Shown here: positions 1-13,800 of the stretch, piece after piece
How the letters are laid out: the number at the start of each line of letters is the position of its first letter
Position numbering within the stretch: the first letter of the stretch is position 1
Source: Labeo rohita
Taxonomy: Eukaryota > Chordata > Actinopteri > Cypriniformes > Cyprinidae
DNA length: 64,000 nt
Direction: 5' to 3'
Assembly: GCF_022985175.1 (NCBI RefSeq)
Contig: NC_066888.1
Span: 33,389,224-33,453,223, forward strand
The notes under the pieces: model-generated
What the model saw: the letters and a program-made list of their open reading frames with translations, nothing else
What the model was told of the DNA's origin: nothing
Database searches by the model: none
Program-made: the position numbers and the translations under genes

Positions 1-90
1 CAAAAAATTAAAATAAATAATAAATAAATAAAATAAAATAAATAAAAATAAAATGTTAAAATATTTACATTTTAAAATATGATAATAATC

Positions 91-141
<51 letters not shown>

Positions 142-770
142 TAAAACTAGCAAGAATAGCAATGTTTTTGAGATAACTGAAAACATTACAAAAAATAAAT
201 TATATATATATAAACTACTGTAAGATTGTAATACTAAAATAACAGTGATAGTAACTTCTTTAAAACTAGTAAGGACAGCATCTTTTTGAGATAACTGGAA
301 CATTACAAAAATAAATGAATAAAATAAACATAAAATAAATAAAACATTTAAAAATTATATTTCAAAATATGAAAAAAAATTTTTTACAAAAATTACAAAA
401 AATAAAAATAATTAAATAAAAAAGGAAATCTCTCTCTCTCTCTCTATATATATATTAAAACTAGTAAGAATAGCAATGTTTTTCAGATAACTAAAAACAT
501 TACAAAAAATAAATAAACAAAATAAAATGTTTAAAAAATTACATTTTAAAATATAAAAAAATATTTTAGCTATAATATATATTTATATAATATATATTTC
601 ACTATATTATATTATATATATATATAAACTGCTAGGTAAGATCTCAATGCTAAAATAACACTGGTGGTAACTTCATTAAAAGTAGTAAGAACAGCAACGT
701 TCTGAGATTTGAGATTTTTATATATATGTTATAATTTAATATTAAATATATGTAATATTTAATAATACAT
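1..770. repeat. AT-rich tandem repeat with TA microsatellites
   Basis: A unit containing TTAAAACTAGTAAGAATAGC followed by a GAGATAACTG-ACATTAC block recurs at about 141, 260, 454 and 674, separated by TA and TC dinucleotide tracts (TA run at about 94-141). The units are diverged. No gene is seen here. From 771 to 1126 the sequence is AT-rich, without any feature I can support. Confidence 0.7.
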
Positions 771-1126
771 TTATTTTTTTATGTCTTAATTACATACTAA
801 TTAAAGTAAAAACCACAAAATTTGTGGAAATGTTCAGTTGTCTAGAGTGTACATGAACTAAGCTTCTATGGTTTAAATAATGCAAACACAAACTAAAGTT
901 CCCTTTTATGAAATAAAGAATTGCTTAGAGTATTTCCTCTTTAATATTAATACGTGAATTTAAATTACATTAGTATTTTGTACTGTTTTATTTCTATTTT
1001 GTGATCGCATGGCTGCTGAAACATATGATTACATCAGTTGCATCACTTGTAAAACTCTGCTGAGTGTCTCTATGATCCATATTCGATTATGTTCGACTTC
1101 AGCATCAGTTTTACACAGTTTGACAC

Positions 1127-1631
1127 TGACGTAATGCTCAAAGGCAATCCGGGACACGTGACTGAGCGCAGCGCGGGGGGAGCGCGAGCGTCACAGATTG
1201 ATGAATGAAAACATAAACTTCACTTTAATCCGTCACGACTTTCAGTCAAAGACGCTAGAAGATCACAAGTCGCAGAATCAATAATCTACGATCATCTTGG
1301 ACGCGGAAGGAAGGACGTATGGAAGACACTTCCGTCCGTCTCCCCCGCCGCGCTCATGGTACGGTCCACTCCGCCGCGAGCTGTTCTTTCATCCGCCACC
1401 GCTCATTTCTGGAGCAGATGAACGGATTCGCTCCGAATTTTCACGCTTTACGAGGCACGGGAGAGCCATGCGCTCGAGACAGGCGCTCTGTGGACATTCA
1501 AGCGCGTTTTCCGTGTAAAGTCACCGCCGCTCGCCGACGCTCGGTGTGTTTGAGAGACTTGCGCGGATTTGAGGGCTCGATCCGCTCGTGCAGCACCGAG
1601 AGCGGACCGGAGAGACGGAGTGTCCGGTCCC
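1127..1631 (+). promoter_or_regulatory. peli2: peli2 promoter and 5' leader, CpG-rich
   Basis: The composition changes sharply from AT-rich repeat to CpG-dense sequence just before exon 1. A CRE-like TGACGTAA lies at 1127-1134 and an E-box CACGTG (in CACGTGAC) at 1155-1160. No clear TATA box is seen, as expected for a CpG-island promoter. The transcription start cannot be placed from sequence alone. Confidence 0.6.
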
Positions 1632-1705
1632 ATGTTGCAGCCGAACCAGCACGACCATGCCCGCTCAAAAGATCCGGTGAAATACGGCGAACTGGTGATT
1701 CTCGG
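1632..1705 (+). CDS. peli2: peli2 coding exon 1
   Basis: Encodes residues 1-24 plus two bases of the glycine-25 codon, starting MLQPNQHDHARSKDPVKYGE. The ATG follows a CpG-rich leader and the exon closes at a consensus GTGAGT donor at 1706. Earlier ATGs upstream are out of frame with the Pellino reading. KYGEL followed by LG is the conserved Pellino N terminus. Confidence 0.85.
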
Positions 1706-4700
1706 GTGAGTCATTCGCATTTACTACAGATTGACGTTTACCGGGTGTGTGAACGCGAGATTGAGCGGAATGAATGAACGAGCGCGGCTTCGGATCGGAC
1801 CGGACCGATAATACCGTTTACTGAATCACTGCACATTTACAGTATCACTACTCATTGTTTTGTTGTTACTAACATCACTAGCATCTCCATTAGTCATCGT
1901 GGTTGTGGTTAACCAGCGCGTTAGTGTTCGGGAAGGAGGCCAGTGGGAGTAAACCTGTCAATAAAGTTATTAACTAGTACTAGTAGTCGACCGATATTTA
2001 AATTAAAGATATATTTAATTATAGAAAATAAGACGTATAGAAAAGTGGATGGTTTTCCACACAGTATTTATTTAAAATGCTCGTACATTTTATTAACGAT
2101 ATTCACCGATAATCAAAAAAAAAACATGTCCATAAATTGTAAACAAATACAAACAAATGAATAAAAATTGGCGCATCTGATCTTTATTATGCCATTTTTG
2201 CATTATTACTATTATTACGTCAAATATTAATTTATTAAAAACGCACTTACGTTTAATTAACGATATTCACCGATAATGAAAACCAAACATGTCTGGGAAT
2301 TGAAAAAATATGTGACCCTGGATCACAAAACCAGTCATAAGGGTCAATTTTTCAAAATCGAGATTTATACATCATCTAAAAGCTGAATATATAAGCTTTC
2401 CAGTGATGTATGGTTTGTTAGGATAGGGCAATATTTGTTCGAGATACAGCTATTTGAATATCTGGAATCTGAGGGTGGAAAAAAATCAAAATATTGAGAA
2501 AATCACCTTTAAAGTTGTCCAAATACAGTTCTTAACAATGTGTATTACTAATCAAAAATTAAGTTTTCATACATTTACAGTAGGAATTTTACAAAATATC
2601 TTAATGGAGCATGATATTTACCGATAATCAAAAAACCAAACATGTCCGTAAATTGTAAACAAATACAAATAAATGAATAAAAATGAGCTCATCTGATCGT
2701 TTTTATGACATTTTTACATTACTATTATTATGTCAAATATTAGTTTATTAAAAACGCACTTACATTTTATTAACAATATTCACCGATAATGAAAACCAAA
2801 CATGTCTGTGAATTGAAAAAAAAAATTTTTTTTAATCTGATCGTTATTATACTGTATTAACATCATATTTACAATATTACTATTATTATGTAAAGTAATT
2901 AACTAGTAATAAAAAAAATTAAGTAAAGTTATTAACTGGTACTAATAGTTGACCGATATTTAAATTAAAGATATATTTAATTATAAAAAATAAGATGTAT
3001 AGAAAAGTGAATGGTTTTCCACACAGTATTTATTTAAAACACACTTACATTTTATTAACGATATTCATCGATAATCCAAAAAACCAAGTTTAGTTTATTA
3101 AAAACGCTCTTACATTTTATTAATAATATTCACCGATAATGAAAACCAAACATGTCTGTGAATTGAAAATAAATAATTAAAAATCTGATTATTGTTATGC
3201 CGTATTTACAGCATATTTACGATATTACTATTATTATGTCAAATAAATTATTAACTAGTACTAGTAGTTGACCGATATTTAAGTTAAAAATATATTTAAT
3301 GATAGAATGTAAGACGTATAGGAAAGTGAATGCTTTTTTACACAGTATTTATTAAAAATTCACTTACATTTTATTAACAAAATTCACCGATAATGAAAAG
3401 CAAACATGTCCGTAAATTGAAAATGAATAAAAATGAAAGATTTTTATTGTACCATATGTACATCATATTTACAATACTACTATTATAATGTCAAATAAAG
3501 TTATTAACTAGCACTAGTAGTTGACCGATATTTATAGAACGATATGGCCAGTAATTACATGTAAACTTTTTAATGATAGAAAATGAGAAAGAAATGAATG
3601 CTTATGACATTTAGTGTTATGATAATGAAAACCAAACTAAAAAAAACAATTTTTCAAAATAAGTTTTAAGTGTTAAGTATATGTGTTACAAGAAAACACA
3701 ATTTTAGTCTTAAAATTTCACATTTAATTTAGTGTTTCTTGCAGGTTCTGTCATTATTTGTGAAATTTACTAGCAGTTTAAATTTAATAAAATTGATTAA
3801 AACATCTGTACTGTAAACATTATTTATATTTGTTGTTATAAATAAATTAACAAATTAACAAATTATTGAAGTCCATTATACAAGAAAACACCACAAAACA
3901 TTTATTATTAAATGTTATTATGTCTAAAATGTACTTGGAATTTATGATTAATTAATAATGTTAACTAAAATTAAATTACGTTGTAAAAAATGATTTGATG
4001 TAGTAAATAAAACAGATTTTTGGAGTATGTTTGATAAGTAAACACTTTCAGTCTTTCTACATCAAAATTTTGCCTTTACTGCTTTACTAGTGTGCCATTT
4101 CTTTGTGATAAACTGTGAAATTTAATTAATTATTTTTTCAGTGCAGGTAATCTCAGATAATCTCAGAATGGTTGCATTAGTGCATTAAGCAGACACTATC
4201 CAAAGCAGCTTACAACAGAGGAACAGAAGCAATTCATCAAAAATATTCAAAAATATTCAGTCTCAAAAATAAAGGATCTGTATTGCCATTGATTGTTCCG
4301 TAAAAGGTTGTTTTTGGAACTTTTCACTGAAATGAATAACCAAAAAAGGCATTGCTGTGAAAACACTCTTGTGCTGACAACAATGTCAGCTTTGTTCTAA
4401 AGCTGGATTAGGGAATGTTTTATTTGGGTGGATGAATCAGCCAATCAGATGCCGATATCAGCTTGAACGATGGCGGAATATCCTGGATTCACGGCTCGGT
4501 CTGATATATATGAGCGCGTTATTAAGCGGAGCGCAGCTGTGAGCGCGTGACAGAATCCCACTCAGGAAATGAGAGCGTAAAATGTTTCCGCCCACATGTG
4601 TGTGTGTCATATCAGGAAGTGCTTCTGCAGAGGCAGGATCTCCTCTGATGTCCGCACGTTCAACATATTATTGCACATATAATTACAACATAATCTGCAT

Positions 4701-7700
4701 TTCCCTGCTCTAAAAACAGATCTGCGTAAGGAACGCTTCATACCGCTGCATGCATGATGGATTTTGTTGTTGTTATGCGTTGTTTTTCTAATAATATTAA
4801 TTAATAATGCCCCATGAGAGCAGTTTGGAGTGGAACAGTCTATAAAATATGATTAGTGCGGTTTTCCACAGCATGCGTCGGTATTATTATTTTATTAAGT
4901 GATCGGGCGCACCATAAAAGAGATGAAAACATCCCACAGATGCACCGTGAAGGAGCCGAACCACATCTACACTCTTGCAAATAAAGCTTTGAAAAACTTA
5001 AAGAACTTAAAAGCTTCTTTAGATGATTAAAAAAATGGTTCACAAACTACACTCTGAAAAATAAAGGTTTCAAAATAGTTTTTTTCTCAATGATTCTATG
5101 GAAGAACCAAAAAAAGAACCCTTTATTTGAAGATTTAAAACATCTAAAGAAGCTTTTTTCCACTATAAAGTGATTCCGTGGATGGTAAAAACAATCAATG
5201 CCAATATAGAAGCTTTATTTTAAGAGCGTGATCGCTGAAAGGTTCTTTGGGAACCAAAAAATGGTGGTTCTCTGTGAAAACCCACTTTTGAAACCTTGAT
5301 TTTTGACACAGCTATTGAACTAAATCACATTTAAATTTAATAAACTACATTGAAAAATGACACTGTTGTCTTCTGTAGAGTTTGATTATTTTACAACAAT
5401 AACACTAGTTTTGTTTCCATTCACATTGCAAATTTTGGGATAGCACACCAAAAAATGCTGGATGGAAACACCAAAATGCACATAAAATTGTAAAATATGC
5501 GTAAAAAAAAGACAAATGCACTTAACTGAGAAGTCGTCATGCATGTAAACTATCATGGAAACACATTTACCAAATAAATAATTGTATGTGCATTAAAAAG
5601 TCACGTGACTTTGCCTCAACAGATCATAATGTGTGGCATAACTGGACTAGCTAGACTGATTGCATTAAACATGCATCTGAAATGTTGGTTTATATGTTCT
5701 GAATTATATTTGTTCTGTTGTAATTGCATCCCAGAACTCTCTGAAATCTGCCGCCGAATGCAACATTGCGTGTATTTATTGCATTTTGTCTGTGCAAGCC
5801 GTTTATTACATATGAAAAAGAGCCAAAACTTTCATTTTTCTCACTGATATTTGGTGTCAGTTCACCAGGAAGTGGCTATTTGGTAATGATGCTTTATTTG
5901 CAAGGATTTTATGTGATATTCCAATTTTTTTGCATTTAATGACAATAGTGTCATTACTCAATGCAGTTTATTGTGAACTTTTGACTTGATTTGACAATAA
6001 AGCTTGACTTGAATTCAATTCAGAGGTGATTCAACTTCATTAAGTTCAATAACTCTGCCCAATTGATCTTCTGAGTTGTAATCTTTTAAAAATAAATGTT
6101 TCAAAAGTGGGTTTTCACAGTGATGCCATAGAAGAGTCATTCAGCGATGACACTCTTAAAATAAAGCTGCTTTATTGGCATTGATGGTTCCGTGAAAAAA
6201 CATCCATGGAATCACTTTATAGTGGAAAAAAGTCTTTAGATGTTTAAAATCTTCAAATAAATGGTTCTTTTAAGAACTGATCACTGAAAGGTTCTTTGGG
6301 AAACCAACGATGGTTCTTCTCTAGAAGCAAACCTTTATTTTTCAGAGTGCCGTACTTAAAATAAGCACTTTTTTTATCATCTAAAGAACATTTTAAGCTT
6401 TCATGGATTTTAAAAGTTCAAGTTTTTCAAACTTTATTTGTAAGAGTGTAGATGCTAGGGCGTTCTCAGTGTCTGGAGAAAAATTCAAGTCATTTATAAG
6501 GTGTTTTATACAGTACAGATTGATTCAAAGCAGCTTCACAGAAATAAACAGGATGTTTCCATACTAAAGTTGCAAATTTAATGCGTAAAATTGGAATATC
6601 ACATAAAACACTTGCAAATAAAGCATCGTTTCCATCCAGTGAGTTCCTGGTAAACTGGCACCAAATATCAGTAAGAAAAAGAAAAGTTTTGGCTCTTTTT
6701 TATACATCATAAATGGCTTTTTTGAAGATTTTAAACACCTGAAGACTTTTTTCCACTATAAAGTGATTCCAGGGATGTTAAAGGTTCTTCATGGAGCCAT
6801 CAATGCCAATAAAGAAGCTTTTTTTTGAAGAGTGTGATCACTGAAAGGTTCTTTGGGAACCAAAATAGTGGTTCTTCTCTGTGAAAACCCACTTTTGAAA
6901 CCTTTATTTTGAAGAGATTAAAACTCAGATGAATTATTTTGACACTTTTGAATGTCATGCACAATAAATTCCATTGAATAATGACACTACTGTCTTCTGT
7001 AGAGCTGAAATGAATTTCATAATTGGTGATTTTACAGCATTAACACTAGCTGAGTTTCCATCCACATATTTTTGGCGAATTTTGGGATATCACAACAAAA
7101 AATGGTGGATGGAAATACCAAAATGCACAAGTGTAAAATGTGCATTAAAAACAAAAGCACTCAACTGGGAAGTCGTCATGCATGTAAACTCTGATGAAAA
7201 CACATTAACCAAATAAATCATTTGATGTGCATTAAAAAGTCACGTGACTTTGCCTCAACAGATTATAATGTGTGGCATAACTTGACTAACTAGTGGGCTG
7301 ATTGCACTAAACATGCATCTGAAATGTTGGTTTATTTGTTCTGAATTATATTTATTCCATTATAATTATATCCCAAAACTGTCTCAGAGATCAAAAATGC
7401 AAGATTGCGTTTGCTTATTGCATTTTGTCTGCGCAAGCATTTATTACATACGAAAAAGAGCCAAAACGTTCTTTTTTCATACAGAAATTTGGTGCCAGTT
7501 TACCAGGTAGTGGCTATTTGGAAGTGTTTTATGTGATATTCCAAGTTTATGCATTAAATGTGCAAGTTTAGGAAGGAAACATCATGTTTATTTCTGTGAA
7601 GCTGCTTATAAATGACTTGAATTTTGCTCCAGACACTGAGAACGCCCTAGCAACCACATAGCAACATTCTGCCATGGGTTTTATACTGTATTTTGGCTTA

Positions 7701-7792
7701 ATATGAGCACATGCATTGCTGCGTCCCAACAGCACCTCACTGTCAGGTCAGCATGACAGTATGTAGAGAGAGAAGAGGCATGTGAATATTTC

Positions 7793-7835
<43 letters not shown>

Positions 7836-10800
7836 ACTGAAGCGAGTGTGATCTGTGCTGCGTCCTGTCTCCGTGTGCAGTGCTGAAGCGGCACTTTGAC
7901 CCGCTGTAGATGCGGTCGATGCGTTTGCAGCACTCGCTCCATTTCACACACCACTGGTGTTCTGGACGCTCCGACTTGTTTAACGGCAGAATCTGTGCGT
8001 TATATGAAGATTCACCTGTGCACATGCACTAGAACGCTGCGTGTGGTTTGTATAAATGAGCATCAGTCTGAGCGCAGCTGCGTCCTCCTCGTGCCGTTCG
8101 GACACACACCCCTGTGAGCGAGTGCGAACAAAAGCGTCTTTCTCCGGCCGCACGCGCTGGACGCCACATACTGAGCTTCTGTGTGACGCGCCGCCGTCTC
8201 CTGGACTTATTATGGACGTCACATGCATGCGATTTCCTCCCGATATCCTCAAATCTCTGGAGTTTTCAGCAGTTCTGGTCCTAATGATCAGATCTGGCAC
8301 CTCTCTGTCTGAGAAGGTTTGATCTGCGCTCGGGTCTGGAGTGAATATCAGCTGATTTATTAGAGTAAATCTGTTTAATTCAATCATAATTGAGCAATCT
8401 GTCATTCACTCACTCTCATGTTGTTGTTGTTTCCTCTCTAGAGCATGAAAGATGCTGCTTTTTCCGTGCTGTCAATGAGACAGACTTTATTTGAAATATC
8501 AGAAATTTATATGACTGTGATTGATAACTGTAACAAAAATATTAAGAAAAAAAAATTAATATGTACATAAAAAATTAAGTATATGTGCACATGTACATAA
8601 AATACAGGAAAATACAATTATGTTTGGTTGCACCATGAATAATGAAAATAAAAATATAAATAAAAAATATATATGAATATATAAAATATGCATGCACATT
8701 TGCATAAAAGACATCAAAATAAAATTTAATCGCACCATGAATAACACACATAAGTATATATGTAAATATGAAATATAAAATACACACAAAAAAGCCGCAC
8801 AAAAAATTGGGATCAGTAAGACTTGTAATGTTTTTTAAAGAGTCTCTTATGCTCATCAAGGCTGCATTTATTTGATTAAAAATACAGAAAAAATCTGTTT
8901 TTTATGTTAATATACTTTAAAATATAATTTATTCCTGTGATGCAAAGCTGAATTTTCATCAGCTGTTACTCCAGTCTTAAGTGTCACATGATCCTTCAGA
9001 AATCATTCTAATATGCTGATTTATTATTAGAATGATCAATGTTGAAAACATTTTTTGTAACCTGTGATTCTTTTGTTTCAGGTTTCTTTGATCAATAAAA
9101 GGTTAAAAAGAGCAGCATTTATTTAAAATATAAAGGTTTTCTAACAATATACACTACTGTTCTTCCTTTTTTTTTTTTTTTGAAAGAAATTAATACTTTT
9201 ATTCACCAAGGATGTGTTAAGTTAATAAAAAGTGATAGCAGAGATTTACATTGTTAGAAAAGATTTATATTTTGAATAAATGCTGTTCTTTTCAACTTGT
9301 TATTCATCAAAGAATCCTGAAAAGAATTACAGGTTCCAAAAAATATTTGGCAACACAACTGTTTCCAACATTGATAATTCTAATAATCAATCCGCATATT
9401 AGAATGATTTCTGAAGGATCATGTGACACTTAAGACTGGAGTAACAGCTGATGAAAATTCAGCTTTGCATCACAGGAATAAATTATATTTTAAAGTATAT
9501 TAAAATAAAAAACATTATTTTATATTGTAATAACATTTTGCAATATTACTGTTATTTTCTGTATTTTTGAACAAATAAATGCAGCCTTGAGGAGCATAAG
9601 AGACTTATTTAAAAAAAAACATTACAAGTCTTACTGATCCCAATTTTTTGAGCGAGAGTGTGCATGCACGTGTACATGAAATACAATTATGTTTGCTTGC
9701 ACCATGAATAATGAAAAAAATAAAAAAGGAAAAATAAAAATATATATTATGTGTGTGTAAAATATACTTAATTTGAATTATCGACAATGCAGAAGTGTGG
9801 TGTAATTCATATAAAATGAACAATAAAAATACAGAAAATGATTGCTTAATTTGCTAAATAGTTTTAACGAGTAACTTATTGACTGTAAAATGATGTTCAG
9901 GCTCCATTAGATTATTAAGATGATCATTTGAGCACATTTCAACCATTTATCTGGACAGATTTGTGTTATTGATTCATCTCAGTCCAAGATAAGTTGGCAG
10001 ATCAGACTATGACTGTTCTCCAAGTCTTCTGAAGATGTCGTGTGTGAAAAGACCAAATACAGTCGTTCATCTTCCCGTCACACCAGCAGCAGTGGAGTTT
10101 GGCATCATTCACATCAAACCTGATGTGTCTTAACGTGTCATATTTGAACACTGACAAGTGATTTTCAGTTCTGATAAGAGCATTATCAGGTGTGTTCTGC
10201 TTGTGCAGACTGGCCATTCAGAACTCGTTTTTGCAGCATCTCGTGTAACAGCATTCTAAAAGTGCTCAAGGTAAAAATAGTTAAACTTTTAATACCTGCT
10301 GTAGACCTTGCATTTCATTTTTAATTTCACTTCTGTGCACTTTTAAATGTTTTTAAATAACTGGTTGTGTGTGAACGCTCCCTTATGGTGCACAAGTCAT
10401 ATGGACAGTTTTTATGATTTCTGTCGTTTTCTGAATGAGATGTTATTGGCCAAAAGCAACTCTAAAATCATGTCTGCTCCATCATAATGCTGTTTATCTT
10501 TATGTTTGTTATAAATCTCTCAAAGCTGCTGGGACAGAAAAATAGATATGAGAAGAATGTGTTATAGTAATTGTGTTTTTCAAAGTGTAAATGTGATTTA
10601 CACAGCAGAGCGATGCAGAAATAAAGATGATGTGGAGTTTAGAGGTTTATTGTAACTTCACCATCATATGAATCTACAACAGCGTCATTTTAGTATTATT
10701 TATATACTGTTGTAGCTCTTATAATATATATATTATTAATTATATTTCATTTTTATACCTTCACTTTGCATTTATAAATAGTGTTGATGACGTGATGTCA

Positions 10801-13800
10801 TTTTGATTTTTGATGTTTATTTTCTTTTTTTTTCAGTTTTACTTTTCATTTATTTTATTTACAGTTAGTCATTTTAGTGATTAAATTTAAACTAAATCAT
10901 AATTAAAAATTGTTGCTTTGGAAACTAGGTGAAATCATTTTTTCATCTTTATACACTGCAAAAGTTCGAGATCAGTACGTTTGTTTTTTTTTGTTTTTTT
11001 TAAGTCTTTTCTGCTCATCAAGGCTGTATTTCTTTAATTAAAAATACAGAAAAAAACATACAATTTTGAGATATTATTGCAATTAAAAATAGGGTTTTTC
11101 TATTTTAATATACTTATTTTTATTAATTTATTCCTGTGAAGTAATGCTACATTTTCAGCATTATTACTTTATTCAAAATGATAATTTTATAATAACTGAA
11201 TAATATTCTAATATTGATAATTGAATAATATTCTGTTTTGAATAAATGCTGTTGTTTTTAACTTTTTATTTTAAAAAAAGTATCACAAAAATCTTACACA
11301 GCACAGCTGTTTCCAACTTTGATGATAAATCAGCATATTAGAATGATTTCTGAAGGATCATGTGACGCTGAAGACTGGAGTAATGATGCTGAAAATTCAG
11401 CTGTGCATCACAGGAATAAATTGTAGTTTTTAAGTATATTAAAATAGAAAATCGTTATTTTAAATTGCAATAATATTAAAAAATATTACATATTTCATCT
11501 ATATTTTTAATCAAATAAATGGAACTTTGAATAGCATTATTAAAAATCTTACTGATCCTAAACCTTTTAACTCCAGTGTATATGTTCAGCGTTATTTCGA
11601 TTAACAAAAAAAGATTTTATTTTATTTTTATTTCTTTTTTGCATCACCAGTTTGTGTTTATCATCTTAAAATGCATGTCATTCAGTCTAATTTTAGTTTA
11701 TCTGTTTGAGCGTTGAAATTGTTACATTGATTCAGAGTGATTTATTGGTTTGATGCATTTGATGAATCATGATATTTTGGTTTGAGTCCAGATAAAAGAG
11801 AAAATAGTCGAGTGAGATGAAGCACCTGTCACTGGTGAAGGAATGAATTGTCTGATTATTAGTTGTTGCACCATTTTTGAAGATAGAAATATCTTTATTG
11901 TGATATATACGGTTAATCACACTATGACATAAAGTCTGATGTGCTAAAAACCATGTTGTCCTGTGGTATCTAGTGTAAATGTCTCTGCTGCTGTGTTGCA
12001 GGTATAATGGCTCGCTGCCCGGAGGAGACCGCGGTCGCAAGAGAAGCCGCTTTGCTCTTTACAGGAGGGCGAAAGCTAACGGCGTCAAGCCGAGCGCCGT
12101 GCACATCCTCAGCAACCCTCACGACAGCAAGGTGCGTGTTTTATTCAGTAAGGAAACGCCTCTGGAGGCTTTAGTGCATGAAACGCAGTGCATTGTGGGA
12201 TAGTGAAGCTCTGTGTGACCTTTGGTTGCAGGCGGTTAACAGCAGGGGGCAGCACAGCATCTCCTTCACCCTCTCCAGGAACCAGACCGTGGTGGTGGAG
12301 TATTGCCATGACAACGACACCGACATGTTCCAGGTCAGTCCGTGGACGATGGTGTTTTGGGTCAGAGGTCAGACTGACGGTTCGTTATGTTCTGGGGCAA
12401 ACGGACCCTAACTGGATTCAGTAGAATTCTAAACATTTTGAAAAAACTAGTTCAAATTTTAAAAAATACTGATTTAAAAATTTTAAAAAGACACTGATGA
12501 AGGAAGCTGAAACGTCTGTTATTTCACTCCTGCTTTAACTTAAATAAAAGATTTGCAGACAATCTTTGTCATTTTGAAAAAATTCTGAAAACAAACAAAG
12601 AAATCAGGTTAAAACTGTTTTTGTAAACATTAGTCCTTCCCACAAATTAAAAAATAGTTTTATTAAACATTAATGCTTCTCCACATTACATAAAAAAAAT
12701 AAACATGAAAATCAGTGTTGAAATTAAAACTATTTAAAACGTTTTTTAATTAATTCAAATTAAACTGAAATAAAATAAAATAAACAGATGAACTTCTTGT
12801 CTTTACTCACTCACACAAGTAATGACAACTAAAACTAACCCAAACTAATCAAGTTTGTCAAGAAACCTTAAAGGAGCTGTAAAAGTTTTAAGTTTGAAAA
12901 ATTTAAATTACATTGATATTGTTGCTAGCATGTTGCTAACATGATTAGTAAACTACTAGTATGTTGCTAGCATGTTTAGCAAGTTACTAGCGCGTTGTTA
13001 GCATGATTACCGAGTTACTAGCATGATTAGCTAGTTACTATTATGTTGTTAGCATGATTAGCATGTTACTAGTATGTTGCTAGCATGATTAGCAAATGAC
13101 TAGCTTGTTTCTAGCCTGATTATCAAATTACTAACATGTTGCCAGCATGTTTCTAACATGATTAACAAGTTACTAGCACGATTAGTAAATTACTAGCATT
13201 ATTGTAGCTTGATTGGCAAGTTACTAGCATGTTGTTAGCACAATTAGCATGTTAATAGCATGTTGCTAGCATGATTACCAAATTACTAGCTTGTTTCTAG
13301 CATGATTAGCAACTTACTAGCACGTTGTTAACATGATTAACAACGCATTTGTGTGTTGCTAGCATGATTAGCAAGTTTCTAACATGTTGTTAGCATTAAT
13401 AAGTTACTAGATTGTTGTTAGCATGATAAGCGAGTTACTAGCATGTTGTTGGCATAATTAGCATGTTGTTAGCATGATTACCAAATTATTAGCATGTTGC
13501 TAGCATGATTACCAACTTACTAGCATGTTGCTAACATGATTATCAAGTTTGTAACATGTTGTTAGCATTAGCAATATACTAGCATGTTGTTAGCATGATT
13601 TAGCATGTTAACAGCATGTTGCTAACATGATTACTAAATTACCAGCATGTTGTTAGCATGATTAACAACTTGCTAGCATGATTAGCAATGTATTAGTGTG
13701 ATGCTAGCATGATTAGCAAGTTTCTAGCATGTTGTTAGCATTAGCAAGTTAATAGCTTGTTGCTAGCATGATTAGCAAGTTTCTAGCATGTTGTTAGCAT

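Noticed and set aside
1319..1777. 152-codon plus-strand frame across the peli2 leader
   Set aside because: It runs through the exon 1 donor into the intron and is out of frame with the Pellino start. CpG-rich leaders often give such frames.
7681..8405. 114- and 141-codon minus-strand frames in peli2 intron 1
   Set aside because: One includes a His-Thr run from the TG microsatellite. Neither has recognisable domains or exon boundaries.
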